Positions 17,711 through 26,974 of a stretch of 64,000 nt of DNA are shown here, in pieces; position 1 is the stretch's first letter; each line of letters opens with the position of its first letter. Location: the NCBI GenBank assembly GCA_038234715.1, contig JBBQTD010000012.1, positions 5,421 to 69,420 on the forward strand, given 5' to 3'. Below the pieces are notes generated by a model. It saw only the letters and a program-made list of their open reading frames with translations. It was not told the origin of the DNA and did no database searches. The position numbers were made by a program, and so were the translations under genes. Source of the stretch: SZAS-103 sp038234715 (GTDB lineage Bacteria; Pseudomonadota; Gammaproteobacteria; Xanthomonadales; Xanthomonadaceae).

Positions 17711-18826
17711 ATGGCCGGTAATACCTTCGGCCACCTTTTCGCCGTCACGACGTTCGGCGAAAGCCATGGGCCGGCGATCGGTTGCGTGATCGATGGTTGT
17801 CCACCCGGAATCGCAATAGCCGCCGGGGATTTCGCGCACGACCTCGCGCGGCGCGCGACTGGTCGCACGCGGCATACGTCGCAACGGCATGAGGCCGACG
17901 CGGTCGAAATCCTCAGCGGCCTCTACGAGGGCAAGACCACCGGCACGCCAATCGCGTTGCTGATCCGCAATACCGACGCCCGTAGCAAGGACTACAGCCG
18001 CATTGCGGAACAGTTCCGGCCCGGGCACGCGGACTACACCTATTGGAAGAAATATGGAATCCGAGACCCGCGCGGCGGCGGGCGATCGTCCGCGCGCGAG
18101 ACCACGATGCGCGTCGCGGCCGCGGTCGTCGCAAAGAAGTGGCTCGTGGAAAAATGCGGCGTCGTTGTACGGGGTTATCTCGCCCAGATCGGCGACGTCA
18201 CGCCGCGGGGATTCAAACCCAACGCCATCGACTGGGACACGGTCGAGGCCAATCCATTCTTCTGGCCCGACGCATCGCAGGTCGATGAACTCGAGGACTA
18301 CATGGATGCATTGCGCAAGTCCGGCGACTCAGTGGGAGCACGTATCGACCTGGTTGCGCAGGGCGTGCCGCCGGGTTGGGGCGAGCCGATTTACGGCAAG
18401 CTCGACGCCGAACTCGCTAGCGCATTGATGTCGATCAATGCCGTTAAGGGCGTGGAGGTCGGCGACGGCTTCGCGGTGATCGCGCAGAAGGGCAGCATGC
18501 ACCGCGACCAGATGACTCGGCAGGGATTCGCTTCCAACCATGCGGGCGGCATCCTCGGCGGGATTTCCTCGGGACAACCGCTGCGCTGCTCGGTCGCATT
18601 CAAGCCGACCTCGAGCCTGCGCCTGCCTGTGCAAGGAGTGGATGTCGATGGCAACACCGTCGAGATCATCACCACGGGCCGGCACGATCCCTGCGTCGGC
18701 ATCCGCGCAACGCCGATCTGCGAAGCGATGGTAGCGCTGGTGCTGATGGACCAGGCGCTGCGGCATCGCGCGCAATGTGGCGACGTTGGTGAAGTGACAC
18801 CGCGGATCCCGGGCGAATTCGAATGA
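17711..18826 (+). CDS. aroC: Chorismate synthase
   Basis: A 371-residue protein starting MAGNTFGHLFAVTTFGESHG, the family's N-terminal signature. Later signatures are FRPGHADYTYWKKYGIRDPRGGGRSSARET and NHAGGILGGISSGQP. It converts EPSP to chorismate using reduced FMN, the last common step of aromatic amino acid synthesis, which fits with trpFBA nearby. ATG 17711 gives the family start; an in-frame upstream ATG at 17657 overlaps prmB and adds residues not seen in the family. The stop overlaps a possible asd start at 18823. Confidence 0.97.
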   Translation: MAGNTFGHLFAVTTFGESHGPAIGCVIDGCPPGIAIAAGDFAHDLARRATGRTRHTSQRHEADAVEILSGLYEGKTTGTPIALLIRNTDARSKDYSRIAEQFRPGHADYTYWKKYGIRDPRGGGRSSARETTMRVAAAVVAKKWLVEKCGVVVRGYLAQIGDVTPRGFKPNAIDWDTVEANPFFWPDASQVDELEDYMDALRKSGDSVGARIDLVAQGVPPGWGEPIYGKLDAELASALMSINAVKGVEVGDGFAVIAQKGSMHRDQMTRQGFASNHAGGILGGISSGQPLRCSVAFKPTSSLRLPVQGVDVDGNTVEIITTGRHDPCVGIRATPICEAMVALVLMDQALRHRAQCGDVGEVTPRIPGEFE

Positions 18827-19884
18827 ACATCATCGTTGACACGCAAACGAGGGCACCACGCAGCATGAGCAGGCTATTCAATGTCGCGGTCGTCGGCGCA
18901 ACCGGCGCGGTGGGTGAGGTCATGCTGTCGGTATTGGCGGAGCGCAGGTTTCCGATCCGCAAGATCGTCGCGCTCGCAAGCGCGCGATCGGCAGGCAAGA
19001 GAGTGAAGTTCGGCGACGGCGAAATCGTCGTGCAGGACCTCGCGACATGCGATCCGGCCGGCATCGACATCGCCCTGTTCTCGGCTGGCGGATCGATCTC
19101 GAAGGAATACGCACCGAAATTTGCTGCGGCAGGCGCGGTCGTGATCGACAATTCGTCGGCGTTCCGGTACGAGTCCGACATTCCGCTGGTCGTTTGCGAA
19201 GTCAATCCGGACCAGGTCGCGAACCGTCCGCGCGGCATCATCGCGAACCCGAACTGCTCGACCATGCAGATGATGGTCGCCCTCGCGCCGATCCATCGCG
19301 CAGTCGGTATCGAGCGCATCAATGTCGCGACCTATCAGTCAGTGTCAGGCACCGGCCAGAAGGGGATCGATGAACTTGGCAGGCAGCACTCCGCGTTGGC
19401 AGACTCGCGCGAAGCGACGGCCGGGGTGTATCCCGTGCAGATCGCGTTCAACGTGATTCCGCAGGGCGGCGATTTCCTCGACAACGGCTACACGACGGAG
19501 GAAATGAAGCTGGTGTGGGAGACGCGCAAGATCCTGGGCGACGACAGCATCAAGGTGAACGCGACGGTGGTGCGCGTGCCGGTGTATTTCGGCCACTCCG
19601 AGGCGGTGCACATCGAGACTCGCGAAAAGATCACCGCAGCGCAGGCGCGCGCGTTGCTGGAGAAGGCGCCAGGGGTTGAAGTCGTTGACGAGCGCAGCGG
19701 CGGCGGCTATCCGACCCCGGTCACGCATGCGGCAGGCACCGATCCGGTGTACGTCGGGCGTATCCGCGAGGACATCTCGCACGCGCGCGGGCTGGACCTT
19801 TGGGTGGTCTCGGACAACATCCGCAAGGGCGCCGCGCTCAATGCCGTGCAGATTGCAGAATTGGTGTCGAAAGGGTATAGCTAA
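18823..19884 (+). CDS. asd: Aspartate-semialdehyde dehydrogenase
   Basis: Up to 353 residues. NADP-binding sequence VVGATGAVGEVMLSVL begins near residue 23, the catalytic Cys lies in NPNCST, and GTGQKGIDEL and GGYPTPVTHA follow. It makes aspartate semialdehyde for lysine, threonine, methionine and diaminopimelate. Two starts are possible: ATG 18823 overlapping the aroC stop (ATGA), or ATG 18865 with GAGGG about 11 bases upstream, which gives the usual N-terminus MSRLFNVAVVG (339 residues) and which I prefer. It lies upstream of fimV and truA as in other gammaproteobacteria. Confidence 0.95.
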   Translation: MNIIVDTQTRAPRSMSRLFNVAVVGATGAVGEVMLSVLAERRFPIRKIVALASARSAGKRVKFGDGEIVVQDLATCDPAGIDIALFSAGGSISKEYAPKFAAAGAVVIDNSSAFRYESDIPLVVCEVNPDQVANRPRGIIANPNCSTMQMMVALAPIHRAVGIERINVATYQSVSGTGQKGIDELGRQHSALADSREATAGVYPVQIAFNVIPQGGDFLDNGYTTEEMKLVWETRKILGDDSIKVNATVVRVPVYFGHSEAVHIETREKITAAQARALLEKAPGVEVVDERSGGGYPTPVTHAAGTDPVYVGRIREDISHARGLDLWVVSDNIRKGAALNAVQIAELVSKGYS

Positions 19885-19978
19885 CGCCAACTTGCGCACG
19901 CGTCATGATGTCGATTCGCATCGACCGTGGCGCTGTTGTCGGTGGTTTCGTCCAGCAGGGATTCGGGGAGTGTTCGCG

Positions 19979-22243
19979 ATGACTTCGGAAGCATTCGGTG
20001 CACATTTCACCAGGACAGGCGTTCTGAGCCTTGCGGTGACCTGTGCGCTTGCCTCGATGCAGGCCCAGGCGGTCGGGCTGGGCACGATCGAGGTCAAGTC
20101 GAAGCTCGACCAGCCCTTCGTCGCGGAAATTCCGCTGACGCTCAACAATTCCGACGAAGCCAACGACCTGGTCGTGCGCATGGCGTCGCCGGAAGCGTTC
20201 GCGCGCGTCGGGATGGATCCCAACGAGTTGTCGGCCAACCTGCAATTCAGCATCGGCAGGAATGCGCGCGGGCAACCCGTGGTGCGCGTCACCACGCCGC
20301 AGCGCATGAGCGATCCCTACGTCACCTTCCTGCTGGAGGCTGATTGGGGCAACGGTAAGATGGTCCGCGAATACACCGCGTTGCTCGATCCACCGCACAC
20401 GGTGTCGGTGCCAAAGCGCGCGATCCATGCGCCGACAGTTGCGTCAACGCCCGTGGCGGCCATCGCCTTGCCGCCGGAGCCGCAGCACGAGATGCCCATA
20501 GCTGCCGCGTCATTGCCTGCGCCAGCTCCGCCGGCTGCGCCGAAACAGGACGTGGTGCTGTCACCGCAAAGCGCGCCGGTCTCCGAAACCCTGGTGCCTG
20601 AACCAATCGCCGCAGCACCGCAACCAGAACCGATTCCCGCGCCGGAGGCCATGGCGCCACCGCCACCTGAAGCAACGGTACCCGTAGCTCCCGTTGCGCG
20701 GGTGGAACCTGCTCCAGCGCATGGGCCGGAAGCGCCCAGGTCCAATCCCGATGCCGTCACTGTCAGCAGCGGCGAGACCTTGTCGTCGATCGCGGGCCAG
20801 GTTCGCGGCGAGGTGTCGGTCAACCGCATGATGATCGCGTTGCAGCGTGCCAATCCGGATGCCTTCATCGACAACAACATCAACCTGCTCAAGAGCGGCG
20901 CGGTGTTGCGCATACCTGGCACCGACCAGGCACAGGCGATCACCACTGCCGAGGCCAACGCGCTCGTGCATGAACAGGTCGAAAGCTGGCGCCAGGGTAC
21001 CCAGGCCGCGCCACAACTACAGCCAGAGGAGACCGCTGGCACTGGCTCAACGAAGTCTCTGACTTCCGCCAAGACGACCGGAATTGCCGCGACCGGCAAG
21101 CCAGCAGCATCCGCGGGCAAGGCTGCAAATGGACGCGCTCGCTCCGCAGGTACGGGACCCGGGACTGCAACGAGAAGCGACGCTCCCGTCAGTACTGCCG
21201 GCGCCGCCAAACATCGCGGTGCACATCTGGAAATCGTGCCCCCCTCGGGTAGTGCCTCGGCGACAAGCCAGTCGGGTGCCAGCGAGGGCGGTTCAGGCAG
21301 CGAATTGCGCGCCCAACTCGCGCAGACCAAGGAGGAACTCACCGCGCGCAATGCCGAAATCGGTGATCTCAAGTCGCGTGTCGCCGACCTCGAAAAGATC
21401 CAGACGGACAGCCAGAAGCTGTTGAGCATGAAGGACAGCCAGCTCGCAGCAATGCAGCAACGGCTGGCCGAACTCGAAAAGAGCAATGCAACGACGCCGG
21501 CGGCGAATGCCGGTCCCGCGCCAGTGGCAAGCACCGCGCCCGCCGCTTCGGGAACCATTGCTCAAGCTTCGGCCAGTTCTTCCGCGAGCACGGCCGCGGC
21601 GAGCAATACTTCCAGTGCGCCAGCACCGACCGCTGGCGTGCCGCCGAAGCCGGCTGTCCATGCGCCTGTGAAGCCGCCTGTGGCGACGCCGCCGCAGACC
21701 GTCGAGCCAAGCCCCTGGTACCTGCAGCCCTTCGTACTGATCGGTGGCGTGTTGATCGCGATTGCCGGTCTGCTTGCGCTCCTGTTGAAGCGTCCGCGAA
21801 AGGTCGCTACGCCTCCGCGCATGCGCAGCTTCAACACCAGCGCGCTCGCGGCGAGCATGACGGCGGCACGCACAGGAACTGGCCCTCAGGCGGAAGGGGA
21901 CGCCGCTGCTGAGGCTTCACCATTCACTGCGCCTGCGCCTGCGCCAGTGCTGAAGGAAGCCGAAGCTGCGCACCACGATGATCCGGTCATGGCATCGCCT
22001 CCTGCGCCCGTCGCGCTGGCGGCGGTGGCGCCGTCTGCGCAAGATGCGACCGCACAGCGTCCGGCCTTTCGGCCTGTCGACGAATCCAAACAAAGCGTTG
22101 CCACCAAACTTGAACTCGCACGTGCCTACATGGAAATTGGCGACGCGGATGGCGCGCGCGGGATGCTCGAAAAGGTGCTGATCGAGGGCAACGCGCTGCA
22201 GCAGGAAGAAGCGTTCAAGATGCTGGATGTACTGGACGGCTGA
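19979..22243 (+). CDS. fimV: FimV/HubP-family polar protein
   Basis: A 754-residue protein from ATG 19979. A signal peptide (about residues 1-28, ending SMQAQA) leads to the FimV N-terminal domain (VGLGTIEVKSKLDQPFVAEI). A proline/alanine-rich linker follows, then a LysM domain (about 255-311, VTVSSGETLSSIAGQV), a coiled coil (about 440-502), a transmembrane helix (about 585-602) and the C-terminal FimV/TPR motif (about 706-754, LELARAYMEIGDADGARGML). This is the full family layout. FimV anchors polar factors for type IV pili and twitching. It is shorter than Pseudomonas FimV because the cytoplasmic acidic region is reduced. Confidence 0.93.
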   Translation: MTSEAFGAHFTRTGVLSLAVTCALASMQAQAVGLGTIEVKSKLDQPFVAEIPLTLNNSDEANDLVVRMASPEAFARVGMDPNELSANLQFSIGRNARGQPVVRVTTPQRMSDPYVTFLLEADWGNGKMVREYTALLDPPHTVSVPKRAIHAPTVASTPVAAIALPPEPQHEMPIAAASLPAPAPPAAPKQDVVLSPQSAPVSETLVPEPIAAAPQPEPIPAPEAMAPPPPEATVPVAPVARVEPAPAHGPEAPRSNPDAVTVSSGETLSSIAGQVRGEVSVNRMMIALQRANPDAFIDNNINLLKSGAVLRIPGTDQAQAITTAEANALVHEQVESWRQGTQAAPQLQPEETAGTGSTKSLTSAKTTGIAATGKPAASAGKAANGRARSAGTGPGTATRSDAPVSTAGAAKHRGAHLEIVPPSGSASATSQSGASEGGSGSELRAQLAQTKEELTARNAEIGDLKSRVADLEKIQTDSQKLLSMKDSQLAAMQQRLAELEKSNATTPAANAGPAPVASTAPAASGTIAQASASSSASTAAASNTSSAPAPTAGVPPKPAVHAPVKPPVATPPQTVEPSPWYLQPFVLIGGVLIAIAGLLALLLKRPRKVATPPRMRSFNTSALAASMTAARTGTGPQAEGDAAAEASPFTAPAPAPVLKEAEAAHHDDPVMASPPAPVALAAVAPSAQDATAQRPAFRPVDESKQSVATKLELARAYMEIGDADGARGMLEKVLIEGNALQQEEAFKMLDVLDG

Positions 22244-22326
22244 GTTTCCCGGCTCCGGCAGCTCCATGCGGGTCGCGGCGTGCCGCGGATCCGTGCACAT
22301 ACCCGACTCCCCTCATTCTGCGAGCC

Positions 22327-23094
22327 ATGCGCCTGGCACTCGGCATCGAATACGACGGCACCGATTTTCAGGGCTGGCAAAGGCTCGGCCACGGACCCAG
22401 CGTGCAGGCCGAGCTGGAAGCAGCGCTGGACTTCGTCGCCGATGCGCCGATCGTCGTGCAGTGCGCCGGACGCACCGATTCGGGCGTGCACGCGCTCTGC
22501 CAGGTCGTGCATTTCGATACCGACGCCGTGCGCCAGCCGCGCGGCTGGATCCTCGGTTGCAATACCAGGCTTCCGCAATCGATCAGCGTGCGCTGGGCGG
22601 TGCCGGTCGCCGATGATTTCAATGCGCGTTACGCGGCACGCGCGCGGTGCTATCGCTACCGCATCCTCGATCGCAGCGTCCGTCCGGCCTTGCTACGCCG
22701 TTACGTTGCCTGGGAACGCCGGCCACTCGTCGCGGACGCGATGCATGCGGCGGCCCAGGCGCTGCTCGGCGAGCACGACTTCAGCGCATTCCGTGCAGTG
22801 CAATGCCAGGCGCGCCACGCGGTGCGCAATATCCAGGAGATCACCGTCCGCCGAGAAGGTGAGGAGGTCGTCGTTGACATCCGCGCGAATGCGTTCCTGC
22901 ACCACATGGTGCGCAACATCGTCGGCAGCCTGCTGGTGATCGGCCGCGGCGACAGTCCCACTTCATGGATGGGAGAACTGTTGCGCGGCCGCGATCGCAG
23001 CGTTGCCGGTGCGACCGCACCACCGCAGGGGCTGTGTTTCCTCGGTCCATTGTATCCAGCGCAATGGGCGCTTCCGCGCGAGGCGACGCTTTGA
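22327..23094 (+). CDS. truA: tRNA pseudouridine(38-40) synthase TruA
   Basis: A 255-residue protein. It opens MRLALGIEYDGTDFQGWQ, with catalytic Asp51 in GRTDSGVHA, and carries FNARYAARARCYRYRI and the C-terminal FLHHMVRNIVGSLLVIG. All are TruA signatures. It makes pseudouridine at positions 38-40 of the anticodon stem-loop of many tRNAs. Its place between fimV and trpF is the normal order for the group. Confidence 0.97.
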   Translation: MRLALGIEYDGTDFQGWQRLGHGPSVQAELEAALDFVADAPIVVQCAGRTDSGVHALCQVVHFDTDAVRQPRGWILGCNTRLPQSISVRWAVPVADDFNARYAARARCYRYRILDRSVRPALLRRYVAWERRPLVADAMHAAAQALLGEHDFSAFRAVQCQARHAVRNIQEITVRREGEEVVVDIRANAFLHHMVRNIVGSLLVIGRGDSPTSWMGELLRGRDRSVAGATAPPQGLCFLGPLYPAQWALPREATL

Positions 23095-23152
23095 ACCTGT
23101 CCGCGCGCGGGTGGTGCGCACACACATGTGTCCACCGACGCGAGGGGTCCTG

Positions 23153-23854
23153 ATGCACGCGAGCACGACGCAATCGCCGCCAGTACGCACGCGCATCAAG
23201 TTCTGCGGCATGACGCGGGCGGGTGACGTGCGCCTCGCTGGCGAGCTGGGGGTGGATGCGATCGGCCTGGTCTTCGCCGCTCGCAGCCAGCGCTGCGTAG
23301 GCCTTGAGCATGCGCTGGTCCTGCGCGACGCGGCAGTGCCGATGCTCGGCGTGGTGGCGCTGGTGATGGACAATCCCGTGGTCGAGATCGAGACGATCGT
23401 GCTGCGACTGCGCCCGCACCTGCTGCAATTCCACGGCAGCGAGGACGACGCGGCATGCGCGCGCTTCGGCATTCCGTTCCTGAAGGCACTGCCGATGCGC
23501 GATGTCGCAGCCGCCGATGTGCCGGCGCTGCTCGCGCGCTATCCTTCCGCCTCGGGATTCGTTTTCGATGGCCACGCGCCCGGCGCGCTGGGTGGCAGCG
23601 GCGAGAGATTCGACTGGAGCCGCCTCGCGCAACACGACCTGACGCGTCCGTGGTTGCTTGCGGGAGGGCTCACTCCAGCCAACGTCGAGGCGGCGGTCCG
23701 CGATGTGCGGCCCTGGGGCGTCGACGTATCGAGTGGGATCGAAACATCGCCCGGCATCAAGGACGGCACCAGCATGCGTGCGTTCGTCGATGCCGTGCGC
23801 GCTGGCCACGACATCCATGATCACGAATTACAGGACGCAGATGAGCAACACTGA
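23153..23854 (+). CDS. trpF: Phosphoribosylanthranilate isomerase
   Basis: A 233-residue TIM-barrel protein. Near the N-terminus is RIKFCGMTRAGDVRLAGELG with the catalytic Cys; the general acid Asp is in VFDGHAPGALGGSG; phosphate-binding loops are LLAGGLTPANV and GVDVSSGIETSPGIKD. It isomerises PRA to CdRP in tryptophan synthesis. ATG 23153 follows GAGGGGTCCTG, and the open frame extends back into truA without family support. The 3' end overlaps trpB by 14 bases. Confidence 0.95.
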   Translation: MHASTTQSPPVRTRIKFCGMTRAGDVRLAGELGVDAIGLVFAARSQRCVGLEHALVLRDAAVPMLGVVALVMDNPVVEIETIVLRLRPHLLQFHGSEDDAACARFGIPFLKALPMRDVAAADVPALLARYPSASGFVFDGHAPGALGGSGERFDWSRLAQHDLTRPWLLAGGLTPANVEAAVRDVRPWGVDVSSGIETSPGIKDGTSMRAFVDAVRAGHDIHDHELQDADEQH

Positions 23855-25067
23855 CGCAATCGACTTCAACGACTACCCGGACGCGCGCGGGCACTTCGGC
23901 GACTACGGCGGCATCTACGTCGCCGAAACCCTGATCGCGCCACTGGCCAAACTCGAAGCCGCTTATCGCAAGTACAGGGCCGACCCGGAATTCGTCGCCG
24001 AGCTTGCCCGCGACTACAAGCATTACGTCGGTCGGCCAAGCCCGATCTACGAAGCGGAGCGGCTGAGCGCGCATGTCGGCGGCGCGCGCATCCTGCTCAA
24101 GCGTGAAGACCTCAACCACACCGGCGCGCACAAGATCAACAACACCATCGGCCAGGCGATGCTTGCGCGGCGCATGGGCAAGACGCGGATCATCGCCGAG
24201 ACAGGCGCCGGCCAACATGGCGTCGCGTCCGCGACGGTGGCCGCGCGTATGGGCCTGGAGTGCGTGGTGTACATGGGCGCGGTCGACATGCACCGCCAGG
24301 CGATCAATGTGTTCCGCATGAAGTTGCTCGGCGCGACCGTGGTCCCGGTGACGTCCGGATCGCAGACCCTCAAGGATGCGCTGAACGAAGCGATGCGCGA
24401 CTGGGTCAGCAACGTGCACGACACCTTCTACATCATCGGCACCGTCGCCGGTCCGCATCCGTATCCCTTGCTGGTGCGCGACTTCAACGCCGTAGTGGGT
24501 CGCGAGGCGCGAGCGCAGATGCTCGAGGAATACGGCCGGCTCCCGGATGCAATCACTGCCTGCGTGGGCGGAGGCAGCAACGCGATCGGCTTGTTCCATG
24601 CCTTTCTCAACGATCGCGATGTGCGCATCGTCGGTGCCGAAGCGGCGGGCGAGGGCATCGCGAGCGGCAGGCATGCAGCATCGCTGAGCGCTGGCCGACC
24701 CGGGGTATTGCATGGCAATCGCACCTACGTGATCTGCGACGACGACGGGCAGATCACCGAGACCCATTCGGTGTCAGCGGGTCTGGACTATCCGGGCGTC
24801 GGACCCGAACATTCCTTCCTGAAGGACTGTGGTCGTGCGCAATACGTCGGCATCACCGATGAGGAAGCGCTCGCGGCTTTCCACCTGCTTGCGCGCACCG
24901 AGGGCATCCTCGCCGCACTCGAGTCGAGCCACGCCATCGCGCAGGCCATCAAGCTCGCACGCGAATTGCCCAGGGATGCATTGGTGCTTGCGAACCTTTC
25001 CGGACGCGGCGACAAGGACGTGCACACGATCGCGGCTTTGAGCGGCGAATCGGGAATTGGGAATTGA
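23841..25067 (+). CDS. trpB: Tryptophan synthase beta chain
   Basis: A 408-residue protein. GHFGDYGGIYVAETL is near the N-terminus, PLP-binding Lys98 lies in HTGAHKINN, and ETGAGQHGVASATVAA, CVGGGSNAIGLFHAF and SGRGDKD follow. It joins indole and serine to give tryptophan. The last residues, GESGIGN, and the stop codon are encoded by the first arm of an intergenic repeat (25046-25073), so the repeat has apparently reshaped the 3' end of the gene. It overlaps trpF by 14 bases and precedes trpA by 82 bases. Confidence 0.97.
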   Translation: MSNTDAIDFNDYPDARGHFGDYGGIYVAETLIAPLAKLEAAYRKYRADPEFVAELARDYKHYVGRPSPIYEAERLSAHVGGARILLKREDLNHTGAHKINNTIGQAMLARRMGKTRIIAETGAGQHGVASATVAARMGLECVVYMGAVDMHRQAINVFRMKLLGATVVPVTSGSQTLKDALNEAMRDWVSNVHDTFYIIGTVAGPHPYPLLVRDFNAVVGREARAQMLEEYGRLPDAITACVGGGSNAIGLFHAFLNDRDVRIVGAEAAGEGIASGRHAASLSAGRPGVLHGNRTYVICDDDGQITETHSVSAGLDYPGVGPEHSFLKDCGRAQYVGITDEEALAAFHLLARTEGILAALESSHAIAQAIKLARELPRDALVLANLSGRGDKDVHTIAALSGESGIGN

Positions 25068-25140
25068 GAATGGTGATCCACGAGAGCCGCCGCTGCCTTT
25101 GCCTGGTCCGATTCCCTATTCTCGATTCTCCATTCCCGGT
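25046..25140. repeat. Imperfect inverted repeat of GGGAAT-rich arms between trpB and trpA
   Basis: The left arm (25046-25073, GAATCGGGAATTGGGAATTG core) and right arm (25108-25139, CGATTCCCTATTCTCGATTC core) are imperfect reverse complements made of repeated GGGAAT/ATTCCC words. A related pair lies between infB and rbfA. Such GGGAATNGGGAAT repeats are familiar from xanthomonad intergenic regions. The left arm runs across the trpB stop codon. Possible roles are mRNA stabilisation or pausing between operon genes. Confidence 0.7.
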
Positions 25141-25149
25141 TTTCCCGAC

Positions 25150-25953
25150 ATGAACCGCATCGACAGTCGTTTCACCGCACTCAAGACCGCCAAGCGCAAG
25201 GCGCTGATCCCGTTCATCACTGCAGGCGATCCGTCGCTTGAGGCAACCGTGCCCGTCATGCACGCACTGGTCGCTGCTGGCGCGGACGTGATCGAACTCG
25301 GGGTGCCATTTTCCGATCCGATGGCCGATGGCCCCACCATCCAGCGTAGCTCCGAGCGCGCGCTGGCGCGCGGCGTGGGCACGACCCAGGTGTTCGACAT
25401 GGTGCGTGCGTTCCGTGCGACCGACGCGACCACGCCGGTGGTGCTGATGGGGTACCTGAATCCCGTCGCGATCCGCGGCATTGAGCGCCATGCGATTGAA
25501 GCGCACGCAGTTGGCGTGGATGGCGTGCTGCTGGTGGACCTGCCGCCGGAAGAAGCTGCCGAGACCCGGGCGGTCTTCAACGCGCACGGCCTCGCATTGA
25601 TCGCGCTCGCTGCGCCGACGACCTCCGACCCGCGCCTGGCCCGGCTCGCACGCGAAGCACAGGGCTACCTGTATTACGTCAGCTTCGCGGGAGTCACCGG
25701 TGCGAGTGGGATCGACACCGGCTCGGTGCTAGCGCGCGTGGCAGCACTGCGCTCGCGGGCAGTCGCACCCGTGGTGGTCGGCTTCGGCGTCAGGGACGCG
25801 GCGACCGCGGCCGCGCTTGCAGCGTGCGCCGATGGCGTGGTGGTCGGCAGCGCCCTCGTGGAAGCGATTGCCGGATCTGTCGATGCCGACGATGCCGCCC
25901 TACGGGCCGCGTCATTTCTCGCGCCGCTGCGAGCGGCTCTGGATGCGACTTGA
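25150..25953 (+). CDS. trpA: Tryptophan synthase alpha chain
   Basis: A 267-residue TIM barrel. The signature LIPFITAGDPSLEATV is followed by the catalytic Glu49 in VIELGVPFSDPMADGP and Asp60. PVVLMGYLNP, YYVSFAGVTGA and VVVGFGVRD follow. It cleaves indole-3-glycerol phosphate and channels indole to TrpB. ATG 25150 lies directly after the repeat; upstream in-frame sequence is repeat-derived. Confidence 0.97.
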   Translation: MNRIDSRFTALKTAKRKALIPFITAGDPSLEATVPVMHALVAAGADVIELGVPFSDPMADGPTIQRSSERALARGVGTTQVFDMVRAFRATDATTPVVLMGYLNPVAIRGIERHAIEAHAVGVDGVLLVDLPPEEAAETRAVFNAHGLALIALAAPTTSDPRLARLAREAQGYLYYVSFAGVTGASGIDTGSVLARVAALRSRAVAPVVVGFGVRDAATAAALAACADGVVVGSALVEAIAGSVDADDAALRAASFLAPLRAALDAT

Positions 25954-26002
25954 AGCTGGATGCGACTTGAAGCTGGCCTGCTAAACTGCCCGCTTCGATG
26001 GC

Positions 26003-26911
26003 ATGGATAACTTCAACGCAATGAGCTGGCTGCAAAAACTCATGCCCGCGCGCATTCGCACCGAAGGCGGCAACAAGCGCAACGTGCCGGAAGGGCTGTG
26101 GGAGAAGTGCGAGAAATGCGGCGCTGTGCTGTACGGACCCGAACTCGAGCGCAATCTCGAGGTCTGCCCGAAATGCGGCCACCACCGTCCGATCGCGGCG
26201 CGCTCGCGACTCGCGAGTTTCCTCGATCCGGAAGCGACGACCGAAATCGCCGCCGAGCTTGCGCCCACCGATCCGCTGAAGTTCCGCGACAGCAAGAAAT
26301 ACGTCGACCGCCTCAAGGCCACCCAGAAGACGACCGGCGAGAAGGATGCGCTGGTGGTCATGCGCGGCAACCTCAAGGGCATGGGCGTGGTCGCCGCGGC
26401 GTTCGAGTTCCGTTTCATGGGCGGCTCGATGGGCTCGGTCGTCGGCGAGAAATTCGCACGCGCCGCCGAGCTTGCGTTGGCCGACCGGGTGCCCCTGGTG
26501 TGCTTCACCGCGAGTGGCGGCGCGCGCATGCAGGAAGGATTGTTCTCGCTGATGCAGATGGCCAAGACGTCGGCCGCGCTAGCACGCTTGCGCACTGCTG
26601 GCGTTCCATACATCGTCGTGCTGACCCATCCAACCACCGGCGGGGTTTCCGCCAGCCTTGCGATGCTCGGCGATCTGAACATCGCCGAACCCTATGCCCT
26701 GATCGGCTTCGCCGGCCCGCGCGTGATCGAGCAGACCGTTCGCGAGACCCTGCCTGAAGGCTTCCAGCGTTCCGAATTCCTGGTCGAGCACGGCGCCCTC
26801 GACCTGATCGTGGACCGGCGCGAGCTGCGCGACACGATCGCCTCACTGCTCGCACTGCTGCTGCGCAAGCCGATGCCCGCCGAGTCCGCGGTGGTCGCGG
26901 CCGGCGCCTGA
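26003..26911 (+). CDS. accD: Acetyl-CoA carboxylase carboxyltransferase subunit beta
   Basis: A 302-residue protein with an N-terminal zinc finger of four cysteines (C36, C39, C55, C58; CEKC and CPKC), then the crotonase-like carboxyltransferase core with GGSMGSVVGEKFARA, SGGARMQEGLFSLMQMAK and LTHPTTGGVSAS. It pairs with AccA to transfer carboxyl from biotin to acetyl-CoA. Start at 26003 or, closer to the usual N-terminus MSWLQKL, at 26021. In many relatives folC follows; here glmM follows directly. Confidence 0.97.
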   Translation: MDNFNAMSWLQKLMPARIRTEGGNKRNVPEGLWEKCEKCGAVLYGPELERNLEVCPKCGHHRPIAARSRLASFLDPEATTEIAAELAPTDPLKFRDSKKYVDRLKATQKTTGEKDALVVMRGNLKGMGVVAAAFEFRFMGGSMGSVVGEKFARAAELALADRVPLVCFTASGGARMQEGLFSLMQMAKTSAALARLRTAGVPYIVVLTHPTTGGVSASLAMLGDLNIAEPYALIGFAGPRVIEQTVRETLPEGFQRSEFLVEHGALDLIVDRRELRDTIASLLALLLRKPMPAESAVVAAGA

Positions 26912-26974
26912 CGCAACGCCGATGCCACGCATCTTCTGCATGCTTCATGGTGTGTCCATGCAAGGACTGCAAGC

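Noticed and set aside
20317..21558. A 413-codon open frame antisense to fimV
   Set aside because: Its apparent Ala/Ser/Gly-rich membrane-like sequence is the complement of the fimV Pro/Ala linker, not a gene.
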